Source: Hexactinellida sp. DTS-2022
Taxonomy: Eukaryota; Porifera; Hexactinellida
NCBI GenBank assembly: GCA_028753945.1
Contig: JAPNXP010000011.1
Span: 4,278,001 to 4,342,000 of the forward strand
Direction: 5' to 3'
DNA length: 64,000 nt
Of this stretch, positions 9,063-19,949 are shown piece by piece (position 1 is the stretch's first letter; each line of letters starts with the position of its first letter). The notes beneath the pieces are model-generated. The model was not told the origin of the DNA. It did no database searches and saw only the letters and a list, made by a program, of their open reading frames with translations. Position numbers and translations under genes: made by a program.

Positions 9063-11934
9063 ATATGTTGAAGATCAAAAAAAGGCTTTTGAAGAAACTT
9101 GGATAGAATCCTTTGGTGCCGAAGATCGAAAAGAAGAAGAATACGAGCGTGATGAGATATTTGAAGACTTGTACTCCATATTCAAAATGGAGTAGAGAAC
9201 TATGGAAAATATGTCGACAATATATGAACTATTTAGGAATTTAAACTTCATAATGGGGGATATAATTAATTCTATTCATTCTGAATTGTTTTCAAGATTT
9301 CAGAATGATCCTAAATCTTTTAAAGGTACAGATCAGTTCATCTATCTTTGCTATTGGAATAATGCCCCGATCAAAGATATGGTATCTTTTTCGGGAAAAG
9401 GAAAATATGAGTGTTTGGTAGAATACTCGTTATTTGAATATTGTGAAGTTAAACGCCTCTATGTATTTTCTAGATATGAGGAACAAATTAGCAAGTGGAT
9501 CTCTAAGGAATGCCATCCCCTTGTCAAATATTGCTCAGGTTATATCAATCACCCTGACATAACCTTGGGGAAACTGGGCAAGAGCAACCAAATACTATTA
9601 TTAGCTTCTCTACTGAAAGCTCCAGAAAATCCCACGTTAAGTACATGGGAAAAATTCGTGAACAAAATATTTACATCTGTTCATGAATTCATCGACAGAG
9701 ATCCCAATAAATCTCAAGGAACTGTGAAAGAAACAGTTAACTTCCTCTATTCTCTATACAAGATTGTTAATTATGAAATCGGATATATTGAAGCGAGATT
9801 GAGTAATACAGCAGAGAGAACCATCTCAACGTTTGTCTTCGCAATTGCCTTTGCGTCTCTTTGGGAAACAAAAACTAAAATCGATTAGAAAACAAATTAA
9901 AGACAGAAACTAAAAAGCTAAACTTGCTCCAGTACTTTTTGCAAAAAATTGAAAACAGAAAAATGGTCAGAGGTAAGTGGGATCGTAACAAAATGAGAGA
10001 TAGTGATCAAAATATCTCAAAGAAATTTGCCAAAGACTTCTTGGGAGGCATAGAGCGAGGAGTGGTAACAGGTCAACAGCAAACCATTGAAAATTATTTC
10101 AAAATGCGAAGAGGAGGATTATCACATGAGAGCATTTTCTTATCAGCAGATGATATCATAACAAAAGGACTCAGTACTTCAGTCGGAGATTCAGAAATAT
10201 TAAACAGCAGCAACTTCGTTGTTCAATTCATCTGTAATAGAAACGAATTAATAAGGAATATGTTCCAAAAACAATGGACTTTATTAGAAGATGAAATCTA
10301 CACAGTAACTGCAAAAGAGATGAAGGATAAATTCACAAAACAAGTAGCAACTCTCAAAAATGTACTCGAAAAGTTAATTGAAAATCTTTTAGAGAGGTGC
10401 TATAAACCTGGGAGCGATTGCAGCGAGAGAAGGCATTAGACTCAGATAGTAACTTTGAGTTAGCTGAAATGGGAAAATCTAGAGAAGTTTGCAGAGAAAG
10501 TCCTTTCAAGGCTATGCTAACTTATTTACGGATGTACTTGGATCCAACAGTGAGCTCACAAGAATTTGAAACCTTTTTCAGCAATATCTTCTCGGTAGAT
10601 GAAGTGAATATCAAAATATCTGATACTTACATATTATGTGAAAAACATAATGACCCATATAATGTCCTGGATGAACCTTCAAGAAATTATCAAATACCAA
10701 GATGTTTCATTCCGAGAACATATTCAATATCCATGAATACATTACAAACTTTATTTCAGTTTTAAATGAGTACGAGTACAACCTGGAAAGAGATAAGTTT
10801 GCAGAAATTATAAAACCAATAAAAGAGGAATACGAAAAAGATGCCATCGGTTGTCCCTCTCAATGTCCCAGTTGTGGTAAACTCTGTGAAAGGGAGCTTC
10901 ATCCAAACGATGGAAATTGTCAGATTAAAACAGGTCACCAAATTTGCTCTATGGGTGGTACAGTGTGGAATAGTGATAAAGACAAAACTGCAGTATTGTT
11001 CATGTGTGACGACTATACGGATAATACTAGAGTTCTAATCCCCGGTCAGACCATGAATTGGGGTGAGTTTAAAGAGAAGTGTGGCAACGAATGGGACTGG
11101 ACCCTCCCCAAAGATGAGAAATACTTGGCGAAGCAACGGAACAATAGAGATAAAATGAAAAATATTTGGAACAAATTCGGGAAAGGAATCTTAAAATATT
11201 ACTGGGATAAATTTGGAACAGAAATTAAATACATTCCTTATACTTCAGTTGAAGATGTTTACAAAACTCAATTTTCAGTTAAATTTAATATTTGCTTTGT
11301 TATCGATGGCACTGGTTCCATGTATAGGGAGATTGAAAAAGCTCGAATTTCTGTTGGTCAGTTCATCAGCAAGTACAAGGAGAGAGGAACCGAATCTGAA
11401 TTTAAAGTTGTTATCTATCGTGACCACTGCGATACGAATGTCATTGAAATGTTTCCAAATAACAACCAATTTACTCCACAACACGAGACCATACAAACAT
11501 TTCTTGAGGGAGTTAGAGCAGAAGGAGGAGGGGATTACCCAGAGGCTGTGTTAGACGGGTTAGCAACTGCAGTCACTCGCTGCAATTGGGAAAATATCTT
11601 GGGTACAAGAAATGTAATTATTCACATATATGATGCTCCCCCACATGGGAATTTTCCTAATTATGAATCAAATAGCCACCATAGCAATGAAGGAAACTGT
11701 TGCTGTTGCAATTATGGGAATCTGTGCCAATTTAATTGGGAAAGAGATGTATGGAGTAATTTTCATAAGTTTGCAGTTCAGTATCATGGAATAAATACTG
11801 GGAGAAGTCTACCTGAATTTGAAGAGACAATGAAATCCAAACTTGGAGAACTTTGTGGGGATTTTCAGAAGGTAGGCAGTGAAATAGTTAATGATGCAAT
11901 TCTCCAGATCTTCATTGACTACGAAACTAAATAA
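9034..11934 (+). pseudogene. vWA-domain protein, copy B, pseudogene
   Basis: Same gene as 3-2,357 with its 5' end included (MTIHCVLIRLYVEDQKK...). Lesions seen: a TAG at 9,193-9,195 where copy C has TCG; a one-base loss near 9,875 (ETKTKID then stop); a one-base loss near 10,429; a four-base loss near 10,675 (GATGAACCTTC where A has GATGAAGATACCTTC). The Cys-rich module and the whole vWA domain (MIDAS DGTGS at about 11,308) remain open from 10,702 to 11,934. This copy shows what the N-terminus looks like: acidic, helical, with no signal peptide. Confidence 0.85.
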
Positions 11935-14608
11935 TTTTACTAAATCTATAGGTTAGAAAGTATTTAGGCACTAGGGTCAGATAACGTAGTATTTATTAAT
12001 CGCTATATTCGATAGTAATTGAATTGAATAATTTTCGGGCTCTTTTGAGCTAATTACATAGATAAGTGGTGTATATTTCTATTTTTATATCTCCTTTATA
12101 GTTCCATATGTTTTATAGTTTTGGGTTGGGAATTCTGGAGTCGAAATTGCAGTCCAATTTAATCGACTTTGATTTGTATATCAATGGTTTAGGAAAGTTG
12201 AAAACATAGGTATTAAACATGGTCTGACCATATTTGTGTGTTCTCCCAATGCAATAGACATCCGAGTTGGTATAAGAACTTCGTAAATTAGCTCTCGTTA
12301 AGGCACTGGTTAATGCTGTAGAGTCTACCGCACAGATTGATTTCTTCAATCCGGCCCATTATTAGGAAATGTGAATTTTATATTGATGCGGTAATGAGTG
12401 TCGTACTTCTTTAGTTTACTCTCTTCTAACATGTCTGGCATTATCCAGCCCCCACCACGACTACATATCTGCTAATCACGGTATTAGGGCCAATAGGAAT
12501 GAGAAGTTGCAGTAGTCGATTGTCTGCAAACATTCCTAGCTGATTATGTCGCTGCAGAGATTGTACCTTGAAGCATTGAAGAATCAGGCCAGAAAGAGCG
12601 TTTTACATTTCACAAAGATGTAATAACTAGATGAAACTAGGTTGTGTTTGTATCTGATGATTATGTTACAATATACCAGGTAGAGTATGGAATTATGGGG
12701 AGGTGGCAGGTAAGGCGATAGTTGTACCACTTGTTAATTGGTCCCTAAATATACTAGGTTTTTATACAATACTAATGACATAGGCGTCGAACTTTCCAAT
12801 TTTTCTGAAAATCTGGGGGGGGGCAGCCAGAGAACAATTAAAAGACATTTATTTTATTTTGCAATTAATACGCAAAAATCACGTATAAATAGTAAATAAA
12901 TAACGTAAGTGAGATGTAAATTTACTGAGAAAGCTTTACTATGCAACTTGAAATTTTTGGCAAATTAAAAAGCTGTTTTCCTCCACTGTTTCAACTAATT
13001 TTCAACAGAAACGCCAGCTGAGGGGACGAAATCATACTTCCCAAACCTACAGGGATTCCCTGTACAGTACAGGGATTTAAACATTTTTTTTAATCCGGCC
13101 CTGGTCCCATTTGTTCCTATGTGTCCCTGAAGAGGGTTAGGAGATGGACTCTTCTCTGCTCGAGAGAGAGCATCAACCTATCTTTTGATTGGTTTATTGC
13201 TGTGGCTACGGGTTCGACGAGTGGCACTGGGATTGGCTCAGGGAATTGCGTCGCCTTTTAGATTATTAGAATTTTATTTGTGTTGGATGGATTATTTTAA
13301 TTAGTTAGTTTCAGTTCTAAAATGCATCCTATTTATAGTTTCCATTGTATTACTAATCTCAATGCAAACTGCTTAGCGACCCAGTTAATATAAATATAAT
13401 CAAATGTCTCAGTGGTTTGTGTCGTGTCTCCTCTTCTATGAACTCTGATAGTGTGACACAATATTGGTTGTTGTCTGTTCGTGATGTTACAGTTCTGTGT
13501 ACTTATGTCATACACGAGATTATTTGTAGATGTGAGGTGTTGTTGTTAATGTTTACTCGTTATATTATAGTTCACTGAAATTTCACTTTAGATGATGAAT
13601 ATGTGATGATATGTGTTATTTTCTCGTTCTATTTTTATCCTGGACACATTTTTCGAAAAGATAAAAATGTTTCTTAAAAAGTGTTCGGGCGGACAGTCTC
13701 TAAGCCTGGACGTTTTTTCCCGAAAATTTTATCACTAATCTGTCCCCTTGACGCTAATCACAGTCACTTGCGTGGATTTCATAGACTAGATGAATACACA
13801 TTAGGGCATTTACACATGATAATGTAATCTTTATATGGAAGTGAAGTAAGAGATTGTGTTACCGGGAATTATATATGTTTTAACTTTCTATTCAATTCGA
13901 GCATACATCCATTGTCCAGTTCTCATTACTGAGTATTACAATGGATATAATTCGCTTTGGCTGTATTATACGTTCTCAAGTTATTAAGTACCATAGGCGT
14001 AAATTACCTGTGGAAATTTTTAATTCAATTTCGAACGTCAGCCAGTGGCAGTGGCGGCGCGAAGGAGGGGCCCCAAATCAATAAATTTCTACCAGAATTT
14101 ATACTTCTTGCATTTTAGAAGGGTGAAAATCCTCTTAATCACTTTTCCAGTAATCTGTAATCTGAACTCTCATGGAAAAATAAATTTCGTCGAATTAGCG
14201 AATGATCGTTTCTAGAGGACGAAAGTCTAACTGACCCATCCAGATCTAAATATATAAATGTACTTGTCTTGTGAGATATTTTGTTTAAATTTGGATAGTA
14301 GGCATTAAGATTTGAGTTTACAATTAAGTAAGTGCTGCTTATCTTTAAATTTATGCTGATAATTCTCAGGCCAAAAACAATCAAAACTAAATGTAAGGAA
14401 CAATTATATTACACATCTGACCAGTTTAATTATACATACATATCTATTAGGTTGAGATCCTAAATAAAGTACTACGATTATACACAAAATAAAATAATAT
14501 ACGTATATGTAGAGACATAAAATAGGCATCTATTTGTATCCTTTCAGGAGAGGCTGTTGTATATTATCGTAGTTGAATCTGTACACTAAATGGCGGCTGC
14601 GATACCTC
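11935..14608. other. Intergenic segment of block B
   Basis: Near-identical to 2,358-5,011, including the 78-codon ORF (12,113-12,349, -), the TRIM fragment (about 13,100-13,230) and the hAT-like terminus near 14,053. One small difference: an extra GGGATTCCCTGTACAGTACA unit around 13,053-13,075. No other gene seen. Confidence 0.6.
12113..12349 (-). CDS. Conserved 78-codon ORF of unknown status (block B copy)
   Basis: Same peptide as 2,536-2,772, unbroken. See that entry for the alternatives. Confidence 0.25.
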   Translation of the reverse strand: MKKSICAVDSTALTSALTRANLRSSYTNSDVYCIGRTHKYGQTMFNTYVFNFPKPLIYKSKSIKLDCNFDSRIPNPKL

Positions 14609-15664
14609 TTAACACAGGCTACTATGAGTGGAGCTACAGTTGCACAAAATAGTGGGAGACTGTTTGAAATGGAATAGATAGCGACTGCAACTAAATCTAT
14701 TGTTACCTTCGAACTTGAGATAATGCAAGAGAGAAATATTCGGGAGTGGGATATACTTGAATCCGTAAGTGTAGTCTAGCAAGCAGAATGAGTCGAAAAG
14801 CAGTGCAAATAATTGCAGAAAACAGAAGAGTGTTATAACAGCGATGAGAAGGAAAAGTGAAAGAAGTAGAAATTTATGGAAGATTCTGTAACATTCGAAG
14901 GCAGTGAATTGCTCCTTGTACAGAACTTTATTTGTAGAATGCAACTTAATCTCTCTCAAATTTGATCTCAGCACACGAGAGAGTATCCGGCTGTCTCTTA
15001 GCAGAACAAACCAGTCCGCAATAAGGAGAATTGGGAGTAGCAGTAACGAGAAGATGTAAGTGTAGATGGTGGAACATAAAGCGAATATTATACTCAGTAC
15101 AACTAGCCATATTAAATAGCTGAACAGGGTCCGTTTGAATGAATGATTGAGATACCTAGCGGCTAGATAGCGGGTTAGTATGCACAGCAAGGAAAATTGA
15201 AGCGATATAAACAAAAATTCTACGTTAATCATCATGATGTATATAAAATTAAAGTACATGTGTGCCAAATGTTTATAAATATAGCAGTTTGTATATAGGG
15301 CTTGAATTTGAATTCGTTTTGCATAGAACTTTGCATCCGAGTGAGGAAAAAGCAGAATATATATTCCCAACCAAACAAAAGTACTGATCTCAACGCAAAG
15401 ATACAATATTATTAAAACATACTTAACGATGTGAGTTTTCATGTTATAGAGTTTCCTCTGACGAGACAGGAACTGTACATCGCTGTAGATAGGATGGAGA
15501 TCGGGTGCTCGCTTACAAACTCTGTATCTTAACACATACAACCATAAATATCTAATGGGATATCCCAGCCAGCCTAAATTCAAACAGAAGGTAGTTGTGT
15601 AATTAGCAATTGTAATAAACCCTATTACACTTCGAATTATATGTTCTTGACTAACTGGATGCAT
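14609..15664 (-). pseudogene. Multi-pass membrane protein, copy B, C-terminally frameshifted
   Basis: 351 codons, with the same deletion after LHYLKFEG as copy A, so it loses the last membrane segment and the conserved tail. The N-terminus differs slightly from copy A (MHPVSQEHIIRSVIGF). The hydrophobic core is otherwise intact. The shared lesion shows that A and B descend from one frameshifted ancestor, while C and D kept the full frame. Confidence 0.75.
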
Positions 15665-15694
15665 GGATGATTATAGTGAGTTATACAACCCCAA

Positions 15695-15702
15695 CTTATA
15701 TA
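15695..15702 (-). promoter_or_regulatory. TATA-like box of membrane gene copy B
   Basis: TATATAAG on the minus strand, about 31 bp before the ATG, as in the other three copies. Confidence 0.4.
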
Positions 15703-16043
15703 GCTTTGGTTTGTATTGAGTGAGCTATGATCTATTCTAAATTAATCAAATGGGTTTAGCAAGGATAATCTGGCTTAATATAAATACAATTTACTATTCA
15801 AATGACCTCAATCTTTATTATATTTAGCAGTAAGCAGAAGTGGTTAATTTATCCTCTGATATAATGTGAAATCAAAAGTGGAGAGAAACAGGATAAACTC
15901 GTATTTTCTTGAACTTATGTTGAATATAAATTGGTGACCAATTAATATTAAATATTTCAAAAATACAAAGAAATGGGAAATATTTTAAGGTAATAATTAG
16001 GAAAGCTAAACAGCATGTTGTATCATAATTGACAGGTATTTAA
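15703..16043. other. Block B flank before the inserted element
   Basis: AT-rich, homologous to 6,103-6,450 of block A. It ends in the TTAA at 16,040-16,043, the target of the insertion. No gene seen. Confidence 0.6.
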
Positions 16044-16703
16044 GGCCACTGTTAATGATAATATTGTTTCAGCTCCACACGAAGTCTATCTAAGGATGCG
16101 GGCGGGCGGCATCTCATTATCATTATCTCATTATTTGATGACGACATAGTTAATAATTATATGAACAAATAGTCTAATTTGTGAGTGCTTATTGATAAAA
16201 AGTTGCAATCGTTGGGTAATAATGCTTATGTCATGAGATGAGGCCACGCACTAGTATGAAGACTAGGCGCTCTAGCTGGCCCCAACTTATGGGGATGTCA
16301 AGTCAGTGGTTTCGTCCTATCTCAAGGACTCATCAGGAGGGTAACCCTCGACCACTCTTATTGCACCTCGCGCAAACCTAATACCGCTACTAGGTTACCA
16401 GTCGTACTGCAGGACTTATGCTAGCAGAGTTACTCATGCAGTATCCCGTACTTCCACCTACCGCCTTTCCCATGGACAGTACTCCTGAGGATCAGTCACA
16501 CTTGTCATAGTTCCTGATTTTGTTAATGGCTAATTATGGCTATTTTAGAGTGTGGTAATAGTTAATCCTACCATAAAATTGGCAACGAACAGTGACCTTA
16601 ATTTGAAATGTAGGTGTAATAATGGGAACAATGACAATATTCGTGCGGGTGTGATATCTGACGCGGGCGGTCGAGCTGAAACAAGATTCCAACCAACAGT
16701 GGC
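16044..16703. mobile_element. 660-bp TIR element carrying a hammerhead ribozyme
   Basis: Blocks A, C and D read ...GGTATTTAATTAGCGG without interruption. Block B has 660 extra bases between TTAA (16,040-16,043) and TTGA (16,704-16,707), consistent with a 4-bp TTAA duplication with one later change, or a 3-bp TAA duplication if the ends are set one base over. The ends are inverted repeats of about 32 bp with some mismatches: GGCCACTGTT...TTGTTTCAGCTC against AGCCACTGTT...TTGTTTCAGCTC. No ORF of useful size, so it is non-autonomous. TTAA and TAA targets suggest piggyBac-like or PIF/Harbinger-like mobilisation respectively; I cannot decide. The outer parts are AT-rich. The centre (about 16,245-16,500) is GC-richer, rich in short hairpins, and holds the ribozyme. 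Confidence 0.8.
16305..16356 (-). ncRNA. Type III hammerhead ribozyme
   Basis: Read on the minus strand from 16,356 down. Stem III 5' strand AGTGGT, then C17 (complement of 16,350), giving the GUC cleavage triplet; stem I GAGGG-TTA-CCCTC; core box CTGATGA; stem II GTCC-TTGAGATA-GGAC; core GAA; stem III 3' strand ACCACT. Every invariant core position of the family (CUGAUGA, GAA, A15.1-U16.1, G10.1-C11.1, H17) is present, and all stems are perfectly paired (6, 5 and 4 bp). Cleavage is expected after C17, between 16,350 and 16,349. The open helix is stem III, which defines the type III topology. Possible loop I/loop II contacts cannot be judged from sequence alone. Downstream in the same RNA are small hairpins (CCCC-ATAAGTT-GGGG; CTAGT/ACTAG). 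Confidence 0.9.
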
Positions 16704-16707
16704 TTGA

Positions 16708-17519
16708 TTAGCGGATTATTAACAAGAAGCTCCATAATGGTAAAATATATAATACAGCTTCGAAATACAAGTTAAACTGATCTAATTAATACATTCTTTG
16801 TTATTGCAATAAATTAAAGTAAACAGATGAAGTGAGACAACTCAAAAAACAAAAACTAGTATGTTTCACAAATAACGATGTATGAGAAGGCCATATAAAA
16901 TAAATAACTTGTTTATCAACCCCACCGTCCCAAATTTTACCCCCCGTCCGGATATATTTTATAATTATCTTATGAACATAATCGTACAGATATTAGCTAT
17001 AGACTTGTGTAAAGTACTTCTAATGTATCAATTTTTAATTAGTCTTGTATTTTAGGGCATTATTTGTGCATTGTTATGTGATTTTCTAATTAAATAAAAT
17101 ATTAATATTTATTGTTTGGCATAGCATTATGTTAGAATGCTATGCATAATGTTATTTTCATATTAATGGAAATAAAAAATAAACTAAAATCCCATCAGCC
17201 GTCCGTATTTTCTGAAAAACCCGGATGATAAACAATTAATTTATTTTACCTGGCCTAAACTCGCTTTATGTACATTTGGGATATTCGCGATTTGTTATTA
17301 ACATAGACGTAATCTTTTTCAATTTTTCAGAAAACCCCACAGTTGTAAATGATTCAATAAATGCAAATTTCAGTGGTGAATCAGTACAAAATCATACAAT
17401 TTTATAAACAACATCGATAAATAGTATGCGGTCCCACTTATCGGCGAAACGCCTGATTATCGACCTCTGTCCAATCACTAACTCATGGACTCAGTTCTAT
17501 GGACTTGTAATGAATATAT
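16708..17519. other. End of block B and AT-rich spacer
   Basis: Block B homology continues to about 16,890. After that the sequence is AT-rich with transposon-like phrases (CCGTCC...CCGG and TTTTCTGAAAAACCC) near 16,925-17,340, resembling the TE-like tract near 3,210. No gene seen. Confidence 0.5.
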
Positions 17520-18513
17520 TTTCTGTAGAAATTTATTGATGTGGGACCCTCCTTCGCGCCGCCACTGCCACTGGCTGACGTTCGAAATTAAATTAAAAAT
17601 TTCCACAGGTAATTTACGCCTATGGTACTTAATAACTTGAGAACGTATAATACAGCCAAAGCGAATTATATCCATTGTAATACTCAGTAATGAGAACTGG
17701 ACAATGGATGTATGCTCGAATTGAATAGAAAGTTAAAACATATATAATTCCCGGTAACACAATCTCTTACTTCACTTCCATATAAAGATTACATTATCAT
17801 GTGTAAATGCCCTAATGTGTATTCATCTAGTCTATGAAATCCACGCAAGTGACTGTGATTAGCGTCAAGGGGACAGATTAGTGATAAAATTTTCGGGAAA
17901 AAACGTCCAGGCTTAGAGACTGTCCGCCCGAACACTTTTTAAGAAACATTTTTATCTTTTCGAAAAATGTGTCCAGGATAAAAATAGAACGAGAAAATAA
18001 CACATATCATCACATATTCATCATCTAAAGTGAAATTTCAGTGAACTATAATATAACGAGTAAACATTAACAACAACACCTCACATCTACAAATAATCTC
18101 GTGTATGACATAAGTACACAGAACTGTAACATCACGAACAGACAACAACCAATATTGTGTCACACTATCAGAGTTCATAGAAGAGGAGACACGACACAAA
18201 CCACTGAGACATTTGATTATATTTATATTAACTGGGTCGCTAAGCAGTTTGCATTGAGATTAGTAATACAATGGAAACTATAAATAGGATGCATTTTAGA
18301 ACTGAAACTAACTAATTAAAATAATCCATCCAACACAAATAAAATTCTAATAATCTGAAAAGGCGACGCAATTCCCTGAGCCAATCCCAGTGCCACTCGT
18401 CGAACCCGTAGCCACAGCAATAAACCAATCAAAAGATAGGTTGATGCTCTCTCTCGAGCAGAGAAGAGTCCATCTCCTAACCCTCTTCAGGGACACATAG
18501 GAACAAATGGGAC
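17520..18513. repeat. Inverted copy of the block A/B intergenic segment
   Basis: Matches about 3,490-4,485 and 13,090-14,085 on the opposite strand. It joins directly to the TRIM/NHL pseudogene and is therefore probably the native context of the TRIM fragment found in blocks A and B. It includes the hAT-like terminus near 17,570 (CAGTGGCGGCGCGAAGG on the minus strand). Confidence 0.8.
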
Positions 18514-19590
18514 CAGGGCCGGATTAACCCATGGACAATCGGGGAAACTGCTCCGGGATCTCCACCTCTGTTAATCTGGCCCTGAATGGGACACACTCAG
18601 GTGGCACGCCAACAGATGGAGGAGCAGCTAGTCGAGTCCCGCCGAATGCTTGAAGACGTAATGATCCAAAATGACCTCTCCTCCATGCAGGACAAAATAG
18701 TGTCAGAATTGGAATCCAAACGGGCAGAACTACAAGCCTGCACCACCACCTCTCCGATCTGGGAAAGATTGTTTGCCTCGAGATTCCTCCTCCTATGCCA
18801 GCAATATCAGACTACATCGCATTCCAACAACCTATTGTTGCTGTTGGGAAACATGGATTAGCTCCTGGAGAGTTAAACCTTCCACAAGGTGTCTCAATCG
18901 AACTTGAATCAGGACACTAAGAGCAACACCAAATCCAGATATTCTCCAGACAGGAGACTATCTAAACCAATTCGGCCATCATCATCTGAAGTCTCCGTAT
19001 GTCATATTAATCCATCCTAGATAATATTTATGTCACGGACATATACCTATACCAGTTAAGTGCCAGATCTCAATGGTAAAGCGATAAGGGTAGGAGAGAT
19101 CTAGAAATACAGTTTAAATCGTCCGACAACTCGCCATCTCTCCCACTCAACACCTCTATGTGGCAGATTCAGGCAACAACATACTCCAAATCCTGTCTGC
19201 AAATCTAGCTTGCAAGGCTCGCTACGAGACCAATCTATGACTCGACCTGTTGATGTTAAATTCTCAAATAATTAAGTGTTTGTGACTTTGTGTTAAGCTG
19301 CGAAGACAATCCTAGTTACAAATCCTAGAAATCCTAGACAATTCTAGCTCACTAGTTATGAGAGGATAGATAGGAATGCAAGTTGCTGTACCATACTTTT
19401 CCTGTTTGGACGGACACAATAACATAATGTCATTGTCATTAGCGACTGGGTAGCTCACGATATCAAAGTATTCTCTCCAGAAGGACACTATCTACGCATC
19501 ATAGGACAACAAGGACAAGCTGGAATGTTTAACTACCCTACTGGGTACTTGCATCAACAACAAACTTGTTGTTTGTCTCGTAACTGTAAC
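18420..19590 (+). pseudogene. TRIM/NHL-repeat protein, pseudogene
   Basis: Recognisable pieces in shifting frames: a coiled-coil start (LSLEQRRVHLLTLFRDT, then TAG); a long coiled-coil (QVARQQMEEQLVESRRMLED..., about 18,596-18,740); then AFQQPIVAVGKHGLAPGELN and LPQGVSIE near 18,815-18,910, the entry to an NHL beta-propeller; and later IVISDWVAHDIKVFSPEGHY with LRIIGQQGQAGMFNYPTG near 19,430-19,550, another NHL blade. Stops and frameshifts separate them. A 71-bp transposon interrupts the coiled-coil. RING and B-box parts are not seen. NHL proteins with this layout are TRIM-type ubiquitin ligases; this one cannot be functional as read. Confidence 0.75.
18514..18584. mobile_element. 71-bp hAT-like MITE with 8-bp target duplication
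   Basis: Termini CAGGGCCGGATTAAC and GTTAATCTGGCCCTG are a 15-bp inverted repeat with one mismatch. AATGGGAC stands directly on both sides (18,506-18,513 and 18,585-18,592). An 8-bp duplication and CAG/CTG ends are the hAT signature. Removing it rejoins the TRIM coiled-coil reading (EQMG then HTQVARQQ). Confidence 0.85.
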
Positions 19591-19949
19591 GCTGGTCTCC
19601 AAACATATTCTACAAGTTTACTGCTAAATTGCCAAATTAATTTAATTAACTAGCCAGGTAAACTTGAACTTTGGACCAGATTTCCTCATGATTATTTATT
19701 ATGCAAGGAAAAATCATTCACAGTAGATTTAATAATTAAGTGTTTGTTTACATAGCTATTTCGATATCAGAGTTCCACAAAGCATTTTATTAGTTGATGG
19801 AAATCACGTCATAACTTTTCACGTTGAACCTTTTAGATTTGATAATTTTCTATAATTAAAATAATATTCAAGGATAAAAAGGATAAATGGTTAATTATCT
19901 TCCGATAATTGATGGTTATGTCAATGAAATAGAAAATAAAGAAATGGTA
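19591..19949. other. Spacer between NHL pseudogene and DGLUCY
   Basis: AT-rich; nothing beyond fading NHL similarity at its left end. It must contain the 3' untranslated region of the minus-strand DGLUCY gene. Confidence 0.5.

Larger units (their letters stand above)
8950..16890. repeat. Segmental duplication block B
   Basis: Contains a vWA pseudogene, the intergenic segment and the membrane gene copy B. Homology with block A ends about 16,890, before the galactosyltransferase, so this block lacks that gene. It carries one private insertion (16,044-16,703). Confidence 0.85.

Noticed and set aside
16430-16520. A tRNA-like or SINE promoter within the ribozyme-bearing element
   Set aside because: No A box plus B box pair at suitable spacing could be found on either strand.
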